NCBI GenBank assembly: GCA_029263455.1
Contig: JAJCXM010000035.1
Span: 124,001 to 188,000 of the forward strand
Origin: Holophagae bacterium
GTDB taxonomy: Bacteria > Acidobacteriota > Holophagae > Acanthopleuribacterales > Acanthopleuribacteraceae
DNA: 64,000 bases
Reading direction: 5' to 3'
The notes under the pieces were generated by a model. That model did no database searches and had not been told where the DNA came from. It saw only the letters and a list, made by a program, of their open reading frames with translations. Shown in pieces: positions 17,608 through 27,610 of this stretch. Each line of letters begins with the position of its first letter. Position 1 is the first letter of the stretch. The position numbers and the translations under genes are program-made.

Positions 17608-18939
17608 CTAGTTATTTATCGAAACATAGCCTTCTTGATGGAACGTGGTTGATTCGGTCCGACTACAATTCACCTGTACCTGGCGAAACCTACCTTTCCC
17701 GTCCTCAGGCGCAAGATAGCCAAGCATGTAACGTACGTTCACCGCCTCAGCCACTCGTTGGATGGCCTTTGCCAAATCGGCACGCACAAAATGTAAGCCA
17801 CCTGTCGCTGCCGCCAACTGTTGTAAACCATCAATCTGTATTTGCTGGTCGGTCGCATAAATGCGCCCGGTATCGATCCTGTCCCCAGTCACGGTCGACA
17901 TACTGGCCATTTGTCGCTCTCGTTCACCAGATATAGGAATGGAAAAGGTGTGCACAGCCGACCTGGACCTCAACGCCAGATGCCCGAGTTGTTGCAGAAA
18001 AGGTTCAAGCGATAAGGTCTCCAATTCCGAGGAATCGGCAATGAAATGTGGCGCATAGGCATCACTAATGTCGGATCTTGACTGCGGTGTGGCCGCCACC
18101 AGCTTATTAGCTTTGGCGCGTAATTTGCGAGTGTACTTTTGCGCAAGTTCAGAACCCGACTGCCCCACGTTTAATGGGATTCCGCCCGAAACAAAGTAGA
18201 TATCTTTTGGACCAGTTAACCGTTCCACTTGGGTCATAACTCGACTCAATACACCCAAACGCCTCTCCAGTTCGCGAACCTGATTGCCGTAATAGCGCTG
18301 ATACGACGCTCTAAAGCAGATCTGTCCAGCCTCCAATGCTGCCTGTTGCATTTCAGGTGACGGTGCCATGGATTTTGGGAAACAACGAATCAGTTCCTCT
18401 TCTAAATCCACAAGGCCACCCTGCTTGAATTGCTGGCGGTGACTCACTTGTTCATCTGCAAATCCTAGAACGTATATTTCCAAATCGGCGAGTGCCTGTT
18501 TCACGTCAGCCGTGAAGCCCTGGGTGATGCTGCCCGCGTCGATGTCATAAATCAGAAACTGCTGATTGGGGGTCTCTGGCCACTGATGAAACAGGTGTTT
18601 CATCTCCGCCAAGATAGATTCCACATCATCAGGCGCGAAATGGCTGAAATCGAACAAGAAAATAAACGTTTGAGCCAACGGCAATGGATCCTGATCAGTC
18701 ATCTCAAACGGATTAACTGGCGGTGGCAAGGCATCGCGGTACTTAATAACATGGAAAAACTCAACATCTACTTTTTCGCCCTCGTCGGTAATGACAAAGT
18801 CATGAACATCGAGACCATCAATGGCCGTTCCGTTCGCATCAACGACCGCCACATCCAATAAAACGTAAGGTACTCTGAGCGTTTCTTGGACATCCTGGAC
18901 AAAACACAGTGTCGCGAGGCTAAGGCAAAGCGTGATCAT
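17608..18939 (-). CDS. Exported VWFA-related (acidobacterial type) domain protein
   Basis: 443-residue exported protein with a short signal peptide. After it comes V-P-Y-V-L-L-D-V-A-V-V-D-A-N-G and D-F-V-I-T-D-E-G, the pattern of the 'VWFA-related Acidobacterial domain' group. A von Willebrand A-like domain begins at about 90 with F-D-F-S-H, which has the D-x-S of a MIDAS metal site. The C-terminal strand region (R-Y-M-L-G-Y-L-A-P) is also typical. Likely a surface or periplasmic interaction protein. TAGGTAGG lies 10 bases before the ATG. The upstream 206-base gap has no other gene. Confidence 0.85.
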   Translation of the reverse strand: MITLCLSLATLCFVQDVQETLRVPYVLLDVAVVDANGTAIDGLDVHDFVITDEGEKVDVEFFHVIKYRDALPPPVNPFEMTDQDPLPLAQTFIFLFDFSHFAPDDVESILAEMKHLFHQWPETPNQQFLIYDIDAGSITQGFTADVKQALADLEIYVLGFADEQVSHRQQFKQGGLVDLEEELIRCFPKSMAPSPEMQQAALEAGQICFRASYQRYYGNQVRELERRLGVLSRVMTQVERLTGPKDIYFVSGGIPLNVGQSGSELAQKYTRKLRAKANKLVAATPQSRSDISDAYAPHFIADSSELETLSLEPFLQQLGHLALRSRSAVHTFSIPISGERERQMASMSTVTGDRIDTGRIYATDQQIQIDGLQQLAAATGGLHFVRADLAKAIQRVAEAVNVRYMLGYLAPEDGKGRFRQVQVNCSRTESTTFHQEGYVSINN

Positions 18940-19145
18940 GGTTTTGGACCTACCTAATTGTCATATTGCAAACTTACGTCCGCGCTGCCGAGAGGGCAAG
19001 ATAAAGTTAAGAAATACCTAATCAGAGCACTGCGCTCAACATGACTCAATTCCGTTCAACAAAATTCGTAAATGGGTTTGAATCATGCAGGATCCAAAAA
19101 AGTCATTCTGAAAAGGAATGTCCTCATTTGATTCTGGATTGATCT

Positions 19146-21140
19146 TTATCGCACTAGACTTGAAAGTTTTGAGGGTTGCTTGGAGACGCTGAGTCCTAAA
19201 TTGAGATAGCGTTCGGCTTCATTGGGGTCGCCTACTCTGCGCAAGTGTTGCACTAAGGTTGAATATGAGTCGGTGTGGTTTGGTTCAATTTCCAGTGCGC
19301 GAATCAACGCATCTTTAGCTTTGTCATATTCGCCCAATATGATCAGCACTCGTCCCTTATACAACCACGCGAGGTGCATGTTGGACCGTAAGGCAATGGC
19401 GGCATTGAGTTGGGTCAACGCCAATTCATGCTGCTTACAAGAGAGTAGAGCCAGCGCGAGGTTAAAGTGGCCATCGGGGGTCGAATATTTCTCAATTGAC
19501 CGTTCAAACGTTTCCACCGCCTCATCCTTTTTTCCCTGCCTCAATTGAACGACTCCCCACAGATTTAAGCTAGCCGCCAAGTCAGGGTGAAGTTTCTGCA
19601 GGTGGAGCATTGTTTTCTCTGCGCCCATGTGATCTCGGAGCCTAACTTGAACCGTCAGAAGATCTAGAAAGGGCGTTGGACTGGTAAGATTCGATTCATA
19701 CACTATTCGTGACGTCGCTGAGGCGATGTTTGCGCTACCAAGGGCACGAATAATTGCTGTCATTCGATAAATCTCCCCCAGTTCTCCTCGAGGCACGTTG
19801 CCAAAAGGCAGCAACCCAATGTCGGTTATTGGCGCCTGCTCTGTTTTACTTACAACTGCGCTAACAGGCTCGAACGGGCCCACCGCAATGCGATGGTCGG
19901 TCATGGTGACCTGAATGACATCATCGGTCCTTCTAGTTGGCATATGACAGGACACGCAATCTCTGCGAACCTTAGCGTCGAGTAATTCAAGATGTTGGTG
20001 GTCTGCGTGGCACGACACACAGCGTTTGGCAACGCTTGCTCGGAAAACAGAACTCTCCGGTTTTTCGTGAGGATTATGACAACTTATACAACCTAGTTCC
20101 CCTTGACTTTGTTGGTAACAGGCACTTTGTGTGAGTCGGTAGCCATGATGATTTATCTCAAATCTCTCGTGCCCGTCACGTGTTACCTCAACGTGAACCA
20201 TGTAATCGGCCAATGACTCTCCAGGCCGGAACGAATAGTCGCTGCGCTCAAATCGACGTGCACCACCAATGCTGACGGCTGGCAACATATGGCACTGAAA
20301 ACAAACGGAATCACGTTTTTCGGGAGTCAATTTCCTGGGGTTGACAATGCGCTCGTGGATGACTTCAACCGGTTCGCTGTCCATTACCGCCTGAATATGC
20401 GCCAAACCCGGACCATGACATCTCTGGCATCCAGTCCCGTGGGGTAGTTGTTTTGGGAACCGTTGCGGTTTCCAATCGAGATCGTCACCCTTGGGCACAT
20501 CAGGGAATGCGTTATGGCAAAACATGCAGCTTCGTTTAACTTGCCGATGTATTCCGGGATGATCCGCCTCTTCGTAGCCAGGTGACATGGCCCATATCCC
20601 GCGTTCGCTATACCAGCCAAGAGGCAATTCGAAAAGCTCACCCCATTCGGTTTGGTAAATATAACTTCGAGCGCGATTGCCTGAACCCATCACCCAGTCG
20701 ACGTTTGTTTCGAATACATTGATGGCAACCCCAAGCTTGTCTTTTTGGTAACGCCTAAACACGAGCATTTGTCCATCGCGCCGTATTTGATAGTAGCGCT
20801 GAGATGGTGCATGGTAATACTCGGCTCCAAAGTCTTCGATTACCTTTGCTTGGGAAGCCGAAACAAACGACTTCGCCATACCCACATGCTGATAGCTTTT
20901 GTAGATAAGGGCATGACAGGTGCCGCACGCTTTGTCGTCAACATAACCTGGCGCAGCGCCTTGAGTCGCCTGAAACAGCAATTCCAATTTTGGTGGTGCC
21001 TGTTCCTGAGCATGTATCGACCCAATCGTCATCAGACAGCACCACAGCATGACTTTTATGAATCGCATCAAGGCGATGTCATCGAATAGATCTAGTCGCA
21101 CTTGTAAACAGCCGATTTCGCGCGCCGCGTATTGCGTCAT
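19146..21140 (-). CDS. Seven-heme cytochrome c with C-terminal TPR repeats
   Basis: 664-residue periplasmic electron-carrier-type protein. Seven C-x-x-C-H heme-binding motifs are visible in order: CGTCH (72-76), then CMFCH, CQRCH, CFQCH, CISCH, CVSCH and CVSCH. They resemble the cytochrome c554/NrfA-like multiheme group. The last ~160 residues are TPR repeats (for example A-W-L-Y-K-G-R-V-L ... A-L-E-I-E-P-N-H). Start uncertain: ATG at 21140 has AGGATGG and sits 12 bases after the aldolase stop, but puts 24 acidic residues ahead of the signal peptide. ATG at 21068 begins exactly at the signal peptide (M-R-F-I-K-V-M-L-W) but has no clear RBS. Confidence 0.9.
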   Translation of the reverse strand: MTQYAAREIGCLQVRLDLFDDIALMRFIKVMLWCCLMTIGSIHAQEQAPPKLELLFQATQGAAPGYVDDKACGTCHALIYKSYQHVGMAKSFVSASQAKVIEDFGAEYYHAPSQRYYQIRRDGQMLVFRRYQKDKLGVAINVFETNVDWVMGSGNRARSYIYQTEWGELFELPLGWYSERGIWAMSPGYEEADHPGIHRQVKRSCMFCHNAFPDVPKGDDLDWKPQRFPKQLPHGTGCQRCHGPGLAHIQAVMDSEPVEVIHERIVNPRKLTPEKRDSVCFQCHMLPAVSIGGARRFERSDYSFRPGESLADYMVHVEVTRDGHERFEINHHGYRLTQSACYQQSQGELGCISCHNPHEKPESSVFRASVAKRCVSCHADHQHLELLDAKVRRDCVSCHMPTRRTDDVIQVTMTDHRIAVGPFEPVSAVVSKTEQAPITDIGLLPFGNVPRGELGEIYRMTAIIRALGSANIASATSRIVYESNLTSPTPFLDLLTVQVRLRDHMGAEKTMLHLQKLHPDLAASLNLWGVVQLRQGKKDEAVETFERSIEKYSTPDGHFNLALALLSCKQHELALTQLNAAIALRSNMHLAWLYKGRVLIILGEYDKAKDALIRALEIEPNHTDSYSTLVQHLRRVGDPNEAERYLNLGLSVSKQPSKLSSLVR

Positions 21141-21152
21141 GATCGCGCCATC

Positions 21153-22190
21153 CTAATCCCTCTGCTCAGCACTCACCGATTTGATTGCCGATACGAAGGC
21201 ATGCACGTCCGCGACACGTGTGTCATAGGCTGTCATCCAACGAACAATGCTTTGCTTTTCATCCCACACCGAAAACAAAAATTTTGCTTGAAGCGGTGCG
21301 ATCCAGCCTCGAGGAATACGCGCGAATACGGCGTTGCTTTCAACAGGCATCGCCATAACCACTTCAGGTATCGCCTTTAGCTCATTAGCAAGCAAAGCAG
21401 CCATTTTATTTGCATGTGTTGCCAGTTGACGCCAAAGTTGATCTTCAAAATAGGCCGTGAACTGGGCGGCAACATAACGCATCTTAGAAGCTAGTTGCAT
21501 TGCCTGTTTTCGGTAGGCGGCCGTCCGCGATGCTAAGTTCTGATCACGGATAACGATGGCTTCAGCGCCCATGAGCCCATTCTTGGTACCGCCCAAAGAA
21601 AGCAGATCAACGCCACACTCAAAGGAGGCTTCCCCGAGCGTTAGATTAAGGGCCGCCGCAGCGTTGGCCAATCTGGCCCCATCCATGTGCAGCCACAAAC
21701 CACGTTGACGACAGAGTTCAGATAAACGACTCAATTCTTGTGGCGTATAGACCGTTCCCCATTCAGTGGGCTGAGCCAAGGAAAGGACTGTTGGCTTGCT
21801 GCGATGTACGTCCTCACCGTCTTGTAACAAGGCAAGCACAGATTCAGCTGACAGCTTGCCTTGCGTCGTTTTGGCCGTCAGGATCTTACAGCCGATGAAC
21901 TTTTCAGGGGCCCCGCACTCGTCCAAATGGAGGTGAGCGCTGTCGGCACAAATAACGGCTTCAACGGAGCTAACGACACTCTGCAATGCAACCACATTGG
22001 CTGCAGTACCCGTCAACATAAGAAAAGTGGAGACTGTGCCAAACTGTTCGCGAAAAAGGTGTTGCATACGCTGGCTAATCTTGTCTTCACCATAAGCGGG
22101 CTCATGGCCACGATTACAATTGACCAGCGCCTCCATCACCTTGTCGTGGACGGGCGCGGCGTTATCGCTTAAGAAAGATCGGGCGTGCAT
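21153..22190 (-). CDS. Threonine aldolase-family PLP enzyme (beta-eliminating lyase fold)
   Basis: Probable low-specificity L-threonine aldolase, splitting threonine or allo-threonine to glycine and acetaldehyde. The 345-residue length is typical. The PLP lysine is K203 in L-G-G-T-K-N-G, D170 in H-M-D-G-A-R is the pyridine-nitrogen Asp, and the N-terminal S-D-N-A and H-E-P-A-Y-G-E-D motifs are conserved. AGGA 6 bases before the ATG. The multiheme cytochrome gene follows 12 bases later, an odd partner for an amino-acid enzyme. A related beta-eliminating activity cannot be excluded. Confidence 0.93.
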   Translation of the reverse strand: MHARSFLSDNAAPVHDKVMEALVNCNRGHEPAYGEDKISQRMQHLFREQFGTVSTFLMLTGTAANVVALQSVVSSVEAVICADSAHLHLDECGAPEKFIGCKILTAKTTQGKLSAESVLALLQDGEDVHRSKPTVLSLAQPTEWGTVYTPQELSRLSELCRQRGLWLHMDGARLANAAAALNLTLGEASFECGVDLLSLGGTKNGLMGAEAIVIRDQNLASRTAAYRKQAMQLASKMRYVAAQFTAYFEDQLWRQLATHANKMAALLANELKAIPEVVMAMPVESNAVFARIPRGWIAPLQAKFLFSVWDEKQSIVRWMTAYDTRVADVHAFVSAIKSVSAEQRD

Positions 22191-22297
22191 GAGTTTTCCT
22201 TAACCAAGATTACCTACCCTAACAGATTGTTAGATCGATTCAATCAACTCTAGCTATACGCCTGTTAGAATGACGAAAATGACGTAGAGGGTTCATC

Positions 22298-22759
22298 ATG
22301 GTATGGCTTGCAATTATTCATCTTTGTGGAAATCCCAGTTCGTTGGAATCCATCGCCACTCGCTACTTTGAGCACTATGCCACACGATCAGATTTCGCCG
22401 GATTCATGTCTTATTATGCTGAGAATGCGATCCTTGAGGATCTCGTTTACGGTGATCGCAAAGTCGGGCGCGACGCCATTCGGCGTTTTTTTGATTGGGG
22501 TAATTCCGATTTTGACGGACATTCACCCAATCTGAAAGTCGAGAGCATGGTCATACAGGGGCAGCAGGCCGTGGCACGAGGCTATTTCAATTCGTTCTCG
22601 TTCAAGGGTCAGAAAATGGGTCCCTGGTATTTTGTGATTTGGTTAGAATTCGACGCACAAAACAAAATCAAACACCAAATCGATTTCATCAATTACGATA
22701 ACGACCTGTTAGTCCACCGTAAAGATGCCAATCAATGGATCCAACTAGATACACCGTAA
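22298..22759 (+). CDS. SnoaL/NTF2-like protein
   Basis: 153 residues. The NTF2-like fold is suggested by Y-F-E-H-Y-A-T-R-S-D-F-A-G-F, Y-A-E-N-A-I-L-E-D, G-R-D-A-I-R-R-F-F and the later strands W-Y-F-V-I-W-L-E-F-D. Proteins of this kind are small-molecule binders or isomerases, and most are uncharacterised. The first ~11 residues are hydrophobic, possibly a poor signal peptide. AGAGGG 7 bases before the ATG. It stands alone between a divergent aldolase gene and a large membrane-protein gene. A 6-bp inverted repeat (CTAACA-GAT-TGTTAG) lies about 80 bases upstream. Confidence 0.75.
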   Translation: MVWLAIIHLCGNPSSLESIATRYFEHYATRSDFAGFMSYYAENAILEDLVYGDRKVGRDAIRRFFDWGNSDFDGHSPNLKVESMVIQGQQAVARGYFNSFSFKGQKMGPWYFVIWLEFDAQNKIKHQIDFINYDNDLLVHRKDANQWIQLDTP

Positions 22760-22824
22760 ATATCTTTGTAGCATCGCGCTCAAACAGAATCACGAAAGTT
22801 TAAAGGTCTCAAGCCAAAGCCAGC

Positions 22825-25365
22825 ATGCCATTCGCTCTTAAACCACCTTCACCAATCAAGAAAATTGCAGGACTAATTTGGGAAGAACTCGCAAGCAACC
22901 CATACATAATCGTGCTCACACTTCTTTGTTCCGCTCACCTGTATGCGACTTTAGCTTTAGGGGCTGGCGTAAGCCCAGACTCAACCACTTACATTGAAGG
23001 CGCAATAAATCTCGTTGCAGGTGATGGCTACACACAACAGGTTGCGGCCAATAAATTTAGTGCCATTGTGCATTTTCCTCCCCTATATTCGTACAGCCTG
23101 GCCTTGCTTATGTGGGCCGGTGTGCCCGTGGCCAATGCACCTGCTTTACTCAATTGTTTCTGTTTTGCCACTTGTATGATGATGCTTGCTTACAGCATAC
23201 GTCGATTAACCGGCAGTCACCTGCTGGTGGTTGCTTCAATACTGTGGCTATTCACATCGCCTTCAATGTTTGATGTTTTTCGAATGGCTTGGAGTGAGCC
23301 GCTCTTCATGGTTTTGATATTGCTGGGCTTAGGTACTGCGATACAACATTTATTGGCGGGTGGTCGTTTGTGGATCGCTTTCGCCTGTATCCTGCTTTCG
23401 CTGGCGTTTATATGTCGATTTGCGGGATTCACGGCCATTGCCACCGCAGCCTTGCTAATTGCCGCATTCGGCGAAGGACGCCTTTGGGAAAGAGGATTTA
23501 GAGCCTTCGTCTTTGGCGCAGTGGCATCGCTGCCAACGCTACTTTGGATGGCTTGGCGTTCGTCAAATAATTTGGCGGGACGAACCCTAAGCTGGCACCC
23601 AATTGGACGCGTACACATTCACCAGGCTGCTGAAACCGTTTCCAGTTGGATTCATGTTGATTTGCCGCTCTGGCTGAAAGCCTTGATTGCCGTATTCTTA
23701 GCCATTGGTGCGGTTGCCGCTTGTTTTCGTGTTCGCCATGGCAATCGCGCTCAGCACTTGGTTTTCATGACAGCGATTTTATTTTCAGTCATCTATGCGG
23801 CCTTCATAGGCGCTTCTATAACACTGGTCGATTTCAATACGCCACTCAATAATCGCATTTTGGCACCCGTACTAATGGTTGCCATTTTCGCGGTCATATT
23901 GAGCCTACATTCGTGGTCAACGTCGTCGGAGCTCCCATTTCTCGGCCGTCTCCTTCCCTTTTCGATCGTTATCGTCGCAGTGTTCTTTCAGACACCAGAA
24001 CTGTGGCAGAAGTGGTCGGACATGCGCACTCAAGGCGAAGGATATGCGAGCGCTCGATGGCAGCATTCAAGCCTGCTAAATGAAGCAAAAAACGTCCCAT
24101 TGGAACTAGCCATATATTCTAATATGCCAGATCTGATCAGACAGTCTACACAGCGACCCACTTACGGTTTCCCGTCACCCTTTGACCCCATCAAAAATCA
24201 AGAAAATCCCCACTTCCCCGCATTGATAAAGCAAGAGTTGGAAAGGGCCAAGAACAGTTCAAGCATCATCTTTTTCATCACATCCATCGCTCGACCCCAT
24301 TCGATTTCGTTAGAGACAATCTTTGAGCAGGGTGGCTGGACGCTATATGCGGCATTTGACGATGGCGTACTGCTCGTCCCGCCAAACGCGTCGGCGCTCA
24401 AAACTCTGCAAGAATGTGGCGTGCTGCAAAACATCAATCGCAGTTACGGTTTTTGGGAACTTCCGCTCCATTCGGTCAGGCTGGATACAACTCGCTGCGA
24501 ATATCAGACTAATTCTGATGGGTCCATCGAAATTCGTTCAAACAGCCATGATCCGTTTTTTGTATGGTCTGCAGGACGAGCGAACATCCCTATTCACGGT
24601 ATTTCGGTTGCGATAAATCACGAACTTAAGGAATCGACTTGGTTTGAGTTGAGCCTAAGAGACCGTGACACCGGTGCAATCACCACTAGGCGCCAAGCCG
24701 TCAGCCCAGCATCTTCAGCGCAAACACACAATTTTTGGTTCTCGTTTGACAACCCACAAGAAACCGATTTGATTCGTTTCGATCCCACGGATGGGCTAGG
24801 CTCCATAAAGGTTGAATCCGTTTTCCTACACACCCCACTCTATTGGGCCGGTCACAAAGACCTACAGCGGAAGCGGCCATTGACAGAATATTATGGGTAT
24901 TTGCCCGCACTACGTCCCGATATCTCCTCTTGGGAGTTGCTACTAGGCGATCAAGTATTTGCCGTTTACCATGCTGAAACGATTATGGATGGGCAGCGCC
25001 TCAAAATCACAAGCGACAATAACGACCCTTTCCTGATTTGGGCTCGACGTGATTTAGCGCTCCCGGTTCTGGGCGTATCAATCACAGTCGAATCAGAGGG
25101 CGTCAAACCGGACGCACAAATCGTTCAAATCTTCCTTCGGGACCCTGTAACGCAAGCACTCACCGACGTGCACCTAAGTTACCAGCAAGAGAAAAGAGTT
25201 CACATTTGGTTTAATGAAGGTCATGCACTTATGACAGACCTTATTCGAATTGATCCAATGGCGGGTCCGGGTACGTCATGGATATCAAATATTGTTGTCC
25301 ATACGCCAAATGGTCCTATCACGTCGGCCGATCTTGTTCGCGCCCTTCAGCCGCCAAATCCATAG
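22825..25365 (+). CDS. GT-C-like polytopic membrane protein with two C-terminal repeat domains
   Basis: 846 residues. The first ~420 hold about ten hydrophobic spans with the early loop V-S-P-D-S-T-T-Y-I-E-G-A, the D-x-x-x-Y pattern of GT-C/ArnT-like glycosyltransferases that use polyprenyl-phosphate sugars. Later, W-S-E-P-L-F-M also fits such enzymes. After the membrane part, two related beta-rich domains occur at about 569-673 and 726-830. Each has (I)-x-S-x-(S/N)-(H/N)-D-P-F-x-(V/I)-W, L-R-D-x-x-T, (F/I)-W-F, T-D-L-I-R-x-D-P and ends V-H-T-P. Weak RBS. It starts the island of similar membrane proteins. Function inferred only; donor and acceptor unknown. Confidence 0.8.
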   Translation: MPFALKPPSPIKKIAGLIWEELASNPYIIVLTLLCSAHLYATLALGAGVSPDSTTYIEGAINLVAGDGYTQQVAANKFSAIVHFPPLYSYSLALLMWAGVPVANAPALLNCFCFATCMMMLAYSIRRLTGSHLLVVASILWLFTSPSMFDVFRMAWSEPLFMVLILLGLGTAIQHLLAGGRLWIAFACILLSLAFICRFAGFTAIATAALLIAAFGEGRLWERGFRAFVFGAVASLPTLLWMAWRSSNNLAGRTLSWHPIGRVHIHQAAETVSSWIHVDLPLWLKALIAVFLAIGAVAACFRVRHGNRAQHLVFMTAILFSVIYAAFIGASITLVDFNTPLNNRILAPVLMVAIFAVILSLHSWSTSSELPFLGRLLPFSIVIVAVFFQTPELWQKWSDMRTQGEGYASARWQHSSLLNEAKNVPLELAIYSNMPDLIRQSTQRPTYGFPSPFDPIKNQENPHFPALIKQELERAKNSSSIIFFITSIARPHSISLETIFEQGGWTLYAAFDDGVLLVPPNASALKTLQECGVLQNINRSYGFWELPLHSVRLDTTRCEYQTNSDGSIEIRSNSHDPFFVWSAGRANIPIHGISVAINHELKESTWFELSLRDRDTGAITTRRQAVSPASSAQTHNFWFSFDNPQETDLIRFDPTDGLGSIKVESVFLHTPLYWAGHKDLQRKRPLTEYYGYLPALRPDISSWELLLGDQVFAVYHAETIMDGQRLKITSDNNDPFLIWARRDLALPVLGVSITVESEGVKPDAQIVQIFLRDPVTQALTDVHLSYQQEKRVHIWFNEGHALMTDLIRIDPMAGPGTSWISNIVVHTPNGPITSADLVRALQPPNP

Positions 25366-25450
25366 TCACTCCGGCGCTCATTTCAGGTAATTCGATTTGG
25401 CGTGCCGGATGGATTGTTGACCCACCCTCCGCTGTTCAGGCGTCATTCAG

Positions 25451-25479
25451 CGGTCAGAAGAAGCTCCAAGTCGTATAAT
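25451..25479 (+). promoter_or_regulatory. Candidate promoter of the first TMTC-like gene
   Basis: Perfect TATAAT at 25474-25479 with CGGTCA 17 bases upstream (25451-25456), 41 bases before the first ATG. The -35 is weak (3 of 6). Confidence 0.45.
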
Positions 25480-25519
25480 GTTCGTTTAGTCAATAGCCGC
25501 TTAATTCATAGATACCGTT

Positions 25520-27472
25520 ATGGAAACACATATGAAACCTACACGCTACATATGGGCGGGATTCGCTCTTTTGGTCGCTTCCATTTTTTGGGTATATTGG
25601 CCAGCCCTCAATGGCGCATTCGTATTTGACGATCGATATAACCTTTTGGATAATCCCAATTTTCGTGGATTTAGCGTGGATAATTTGATTTGGGCCTTCA
25701 CCCAATCACACATTGGTCATTATCAACCCCTCACGTGGCTTTCTTTCATGGTGGATTACAGTTTTTGGGGCATGGATCCCGTTGGATACCACGCGGTAAG
25801 CATCTCACTACACGCCGTCAATGCCGTCTTGTTCACGATTCTGGCTGCAAAGCTCTTTTACCTCGCCGCAACAAAGGAAACGCGTGCCGGACATTCAATC
25901 CAATACGCTGCATTTCTATCGGGCGCCATATTTGCCCTACATCCGCTACGGGTGGAATCGGTGGCTTGGATTACCGAGCGACGTGATGTTTTGTGCACGT
26001 TCTTTTTCCTTTTGTCACTTATGGCCTACCTCAAATGGGTCAGATCGGACGGCCCAAAACGAACTCGCTGGTACGTGTTAGCAGTTTTGTGTTTCCTAAT
26101 GTCATTGATGAGTAAAGCCCTTGCCATGGCCCTGCCGGTTGTTTTGATTACCTTGGATGGTTGGCCTCTTGATCGCCTGCGCCGTGGCCAAATAAAAAAT
26201 ATTCTTGTTGAAAAAATCCCGTTCATGGCATTGACCATCGTATTTATGGTCATGGCATTCGCCGCTCAATCAACGGCCGTTGTCACGCTTGGCGCTCATC
26301 CTCTCAGTGCGAGGATTGCACAAGCTTTTTACGGCCTTGTTTTTTATATACGCGCCACGTTTTTTGCGATCGACTTGGTTCCTCTCTATGAGATTTCGTT
26401 CCCACTTAACCCGTTTGAGTTGCGCTTCATTTTGTCAGCAATTCTGGTCGTGTTTGTTAGTGTATTTACGCTCTCAATGCGGCGGAAATGGCCTGCATTA
26501 TTGGCGTTTTGGGTTGCATATATCGCCCTCTTGAGTCCCGTCCTTGGTTTCGCTCAATCAGGCAATCAACTTGTGGCAGATCGTTATAGTTATATAGCCT
26601 GCCTAGGCCTTTCGATGCTGCTTGGTTGGAATCTTACTCGACTTTGGTTAGCATCGAAGCAGGTTGTGGCGTTGCGCGTTCTCGTAGGCTTATTCATCAT
26701 AACCATGATCGTTGGATGGGCATTCTTAGCTCGAAAGCAAACCAGGGTATGGCAAAACGAACAGGTTCTTTGGGAACATGTCTTAAATAACGGTCCCTCA
26801 GCCATAGGATTCAACAATTTGGGCGTTCTGCAAAGTCGCGCAGGGCGCCCGGCCGCCGCCGTAACCTATTTCGCCCGCTCACTAAGCGTCGCCGCCAACT
26901 ACACGATTGCACTTAACAATTTGTTGCCAGCGCTACAGGCTTCGTTAAATGACTTGCAACCTCAAACATTGCGGCACATTGAAAAACCCTTTCGAGACGC
27001 CATGACAAAACATCCGAAAAAGAGTGAAGGCTGGTTTATGCTCGGAGTGATCATGATGAAACTCAATATGTACCAGCAGGCCTCAATCGATTTCAAGAAT
27101 GCCCTTGCAGCCAATCCAACCCTCGCAGCGGCTGATTTTCAACTTGGGTTAGCACTTCAAATCCAAGGGCACGGTGAAGAGGCCAATGAGCATTATCGAC
27201 GTGCGCTAAAGAACGATCCAGCCTTAACCGAGGCACGTCTAGCCCTTGGCGTAGGATTGCTTGAATTGGGCGACTATGAAGCGGCCATCACCATTTTCGA
27301 CGACACTATCCGGGAAAAACCAAGAAATGCGATCGCCTGGACGGGATTGGGTGCATCGCGGCTACATTTGGGCGATCGATCAGGAGCCATCAAAGCACTA
27401 GAGCGGGCTCTCGAGCTCGATCCCAATAATCGCAAGGCGGCCAGTCTCTTGAGCCAAGCGCGTGCTCATTAG
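25520..27472 (+). CDS. TMTC-like polytopic membrane protein with TPR tail (putative O-glycosyltransferase)
   Basis: 650 residues. About ten membrane spans occupy the first ~400 and TPR repeats fill about 415-645. The first periplasmic loop has F-V-F-D-D-R-Y-N (the acidic pair of TMTC/GT-C enzymes). Further hallmarks are F-A-L-H-P-L-R-V-E-S-V-A-W and, near 340-355, V-A-D-R-Y-S-Y-I. Eukaryotic TMTC proteins with this layout O-mannosylate cadherin folds; the bacterial relatives are mostly uncharacterised. ATG at 25520 is used here; ATG at 25532 (M-K-P-T-R) is equally possible. Same strand as the CRTAC1 gene that follows. Confidence 0.85.
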   Translation: METHMKPTRYIWAGFALLVASIFWVYWPALNGAFVFDDRYNLLDNPNFRGFSVDNLIWAFTQSHIGHYQPLTWLSFMVDYSFWGMDPVGYHAVSISLHAVNAVLFTILAAKLFYLAATKETRAGHSIQYAAFLSGAIFALHPLRVESVAWITERRDVLCTFFFLLSLMAYLKWVRSDGPKRTRWYVLAVLCFLMSLMSKALAMALPVVLITLDGWPLDRLRRGQIKNILVEKIPFMALTIVFMVMAFAAQSTAVVTLGAHPLSARIAQAFYGLVFYIRATFFAIDLVPLYEISFPLNPFELRFILSAILVVFVSVFTLSMRRKWPALLAFWVAYIALLSPVLGFAQSGNQLVADRYSYIACLGLSMLLGWNLTRLWLASKQVVALRVLVGLFIITMIVGWAFLARKQTRVWQNEQVLWEHVLNNGPSAIGFNNLGVLQSRAGRPAAAVTYFARSLSVAANYTIALNNLLPALQASLNDLQPQTLRHIEKPFRDAMTKHPKKSEGWFMLGVIMMKLNMYQQASIDFKNALAANPTLAAADFQLGLALQIQGHGEEANEHYRRALKNDPALTEARLALGVGLLELGDYEAAITIFDDTIREKPRNAIAWTGLGASRLHLGDRSGAIKALERALELDPNNRKAASLLSQARAH

Positions 27473-27610
27473 GCACAAGATATACCCCAGACTTACTTGA
27501 TGGTGACGGGCTGATGCTGCTGCCTTCGCGGAACCAGCAGTGTCGACAGTTCCACGAGCATGTTATAGGATTTCATTGTTTCGCTATGAGATAGGTATTT
27601 CATTCATAAG

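Noticed and set aside
19021-19145. Weak hairpin CATTC/GAATG with a T run after the cytochrome gene
   Set aside because: A 5-bp AT-rich stem is too weak to call a terminator.
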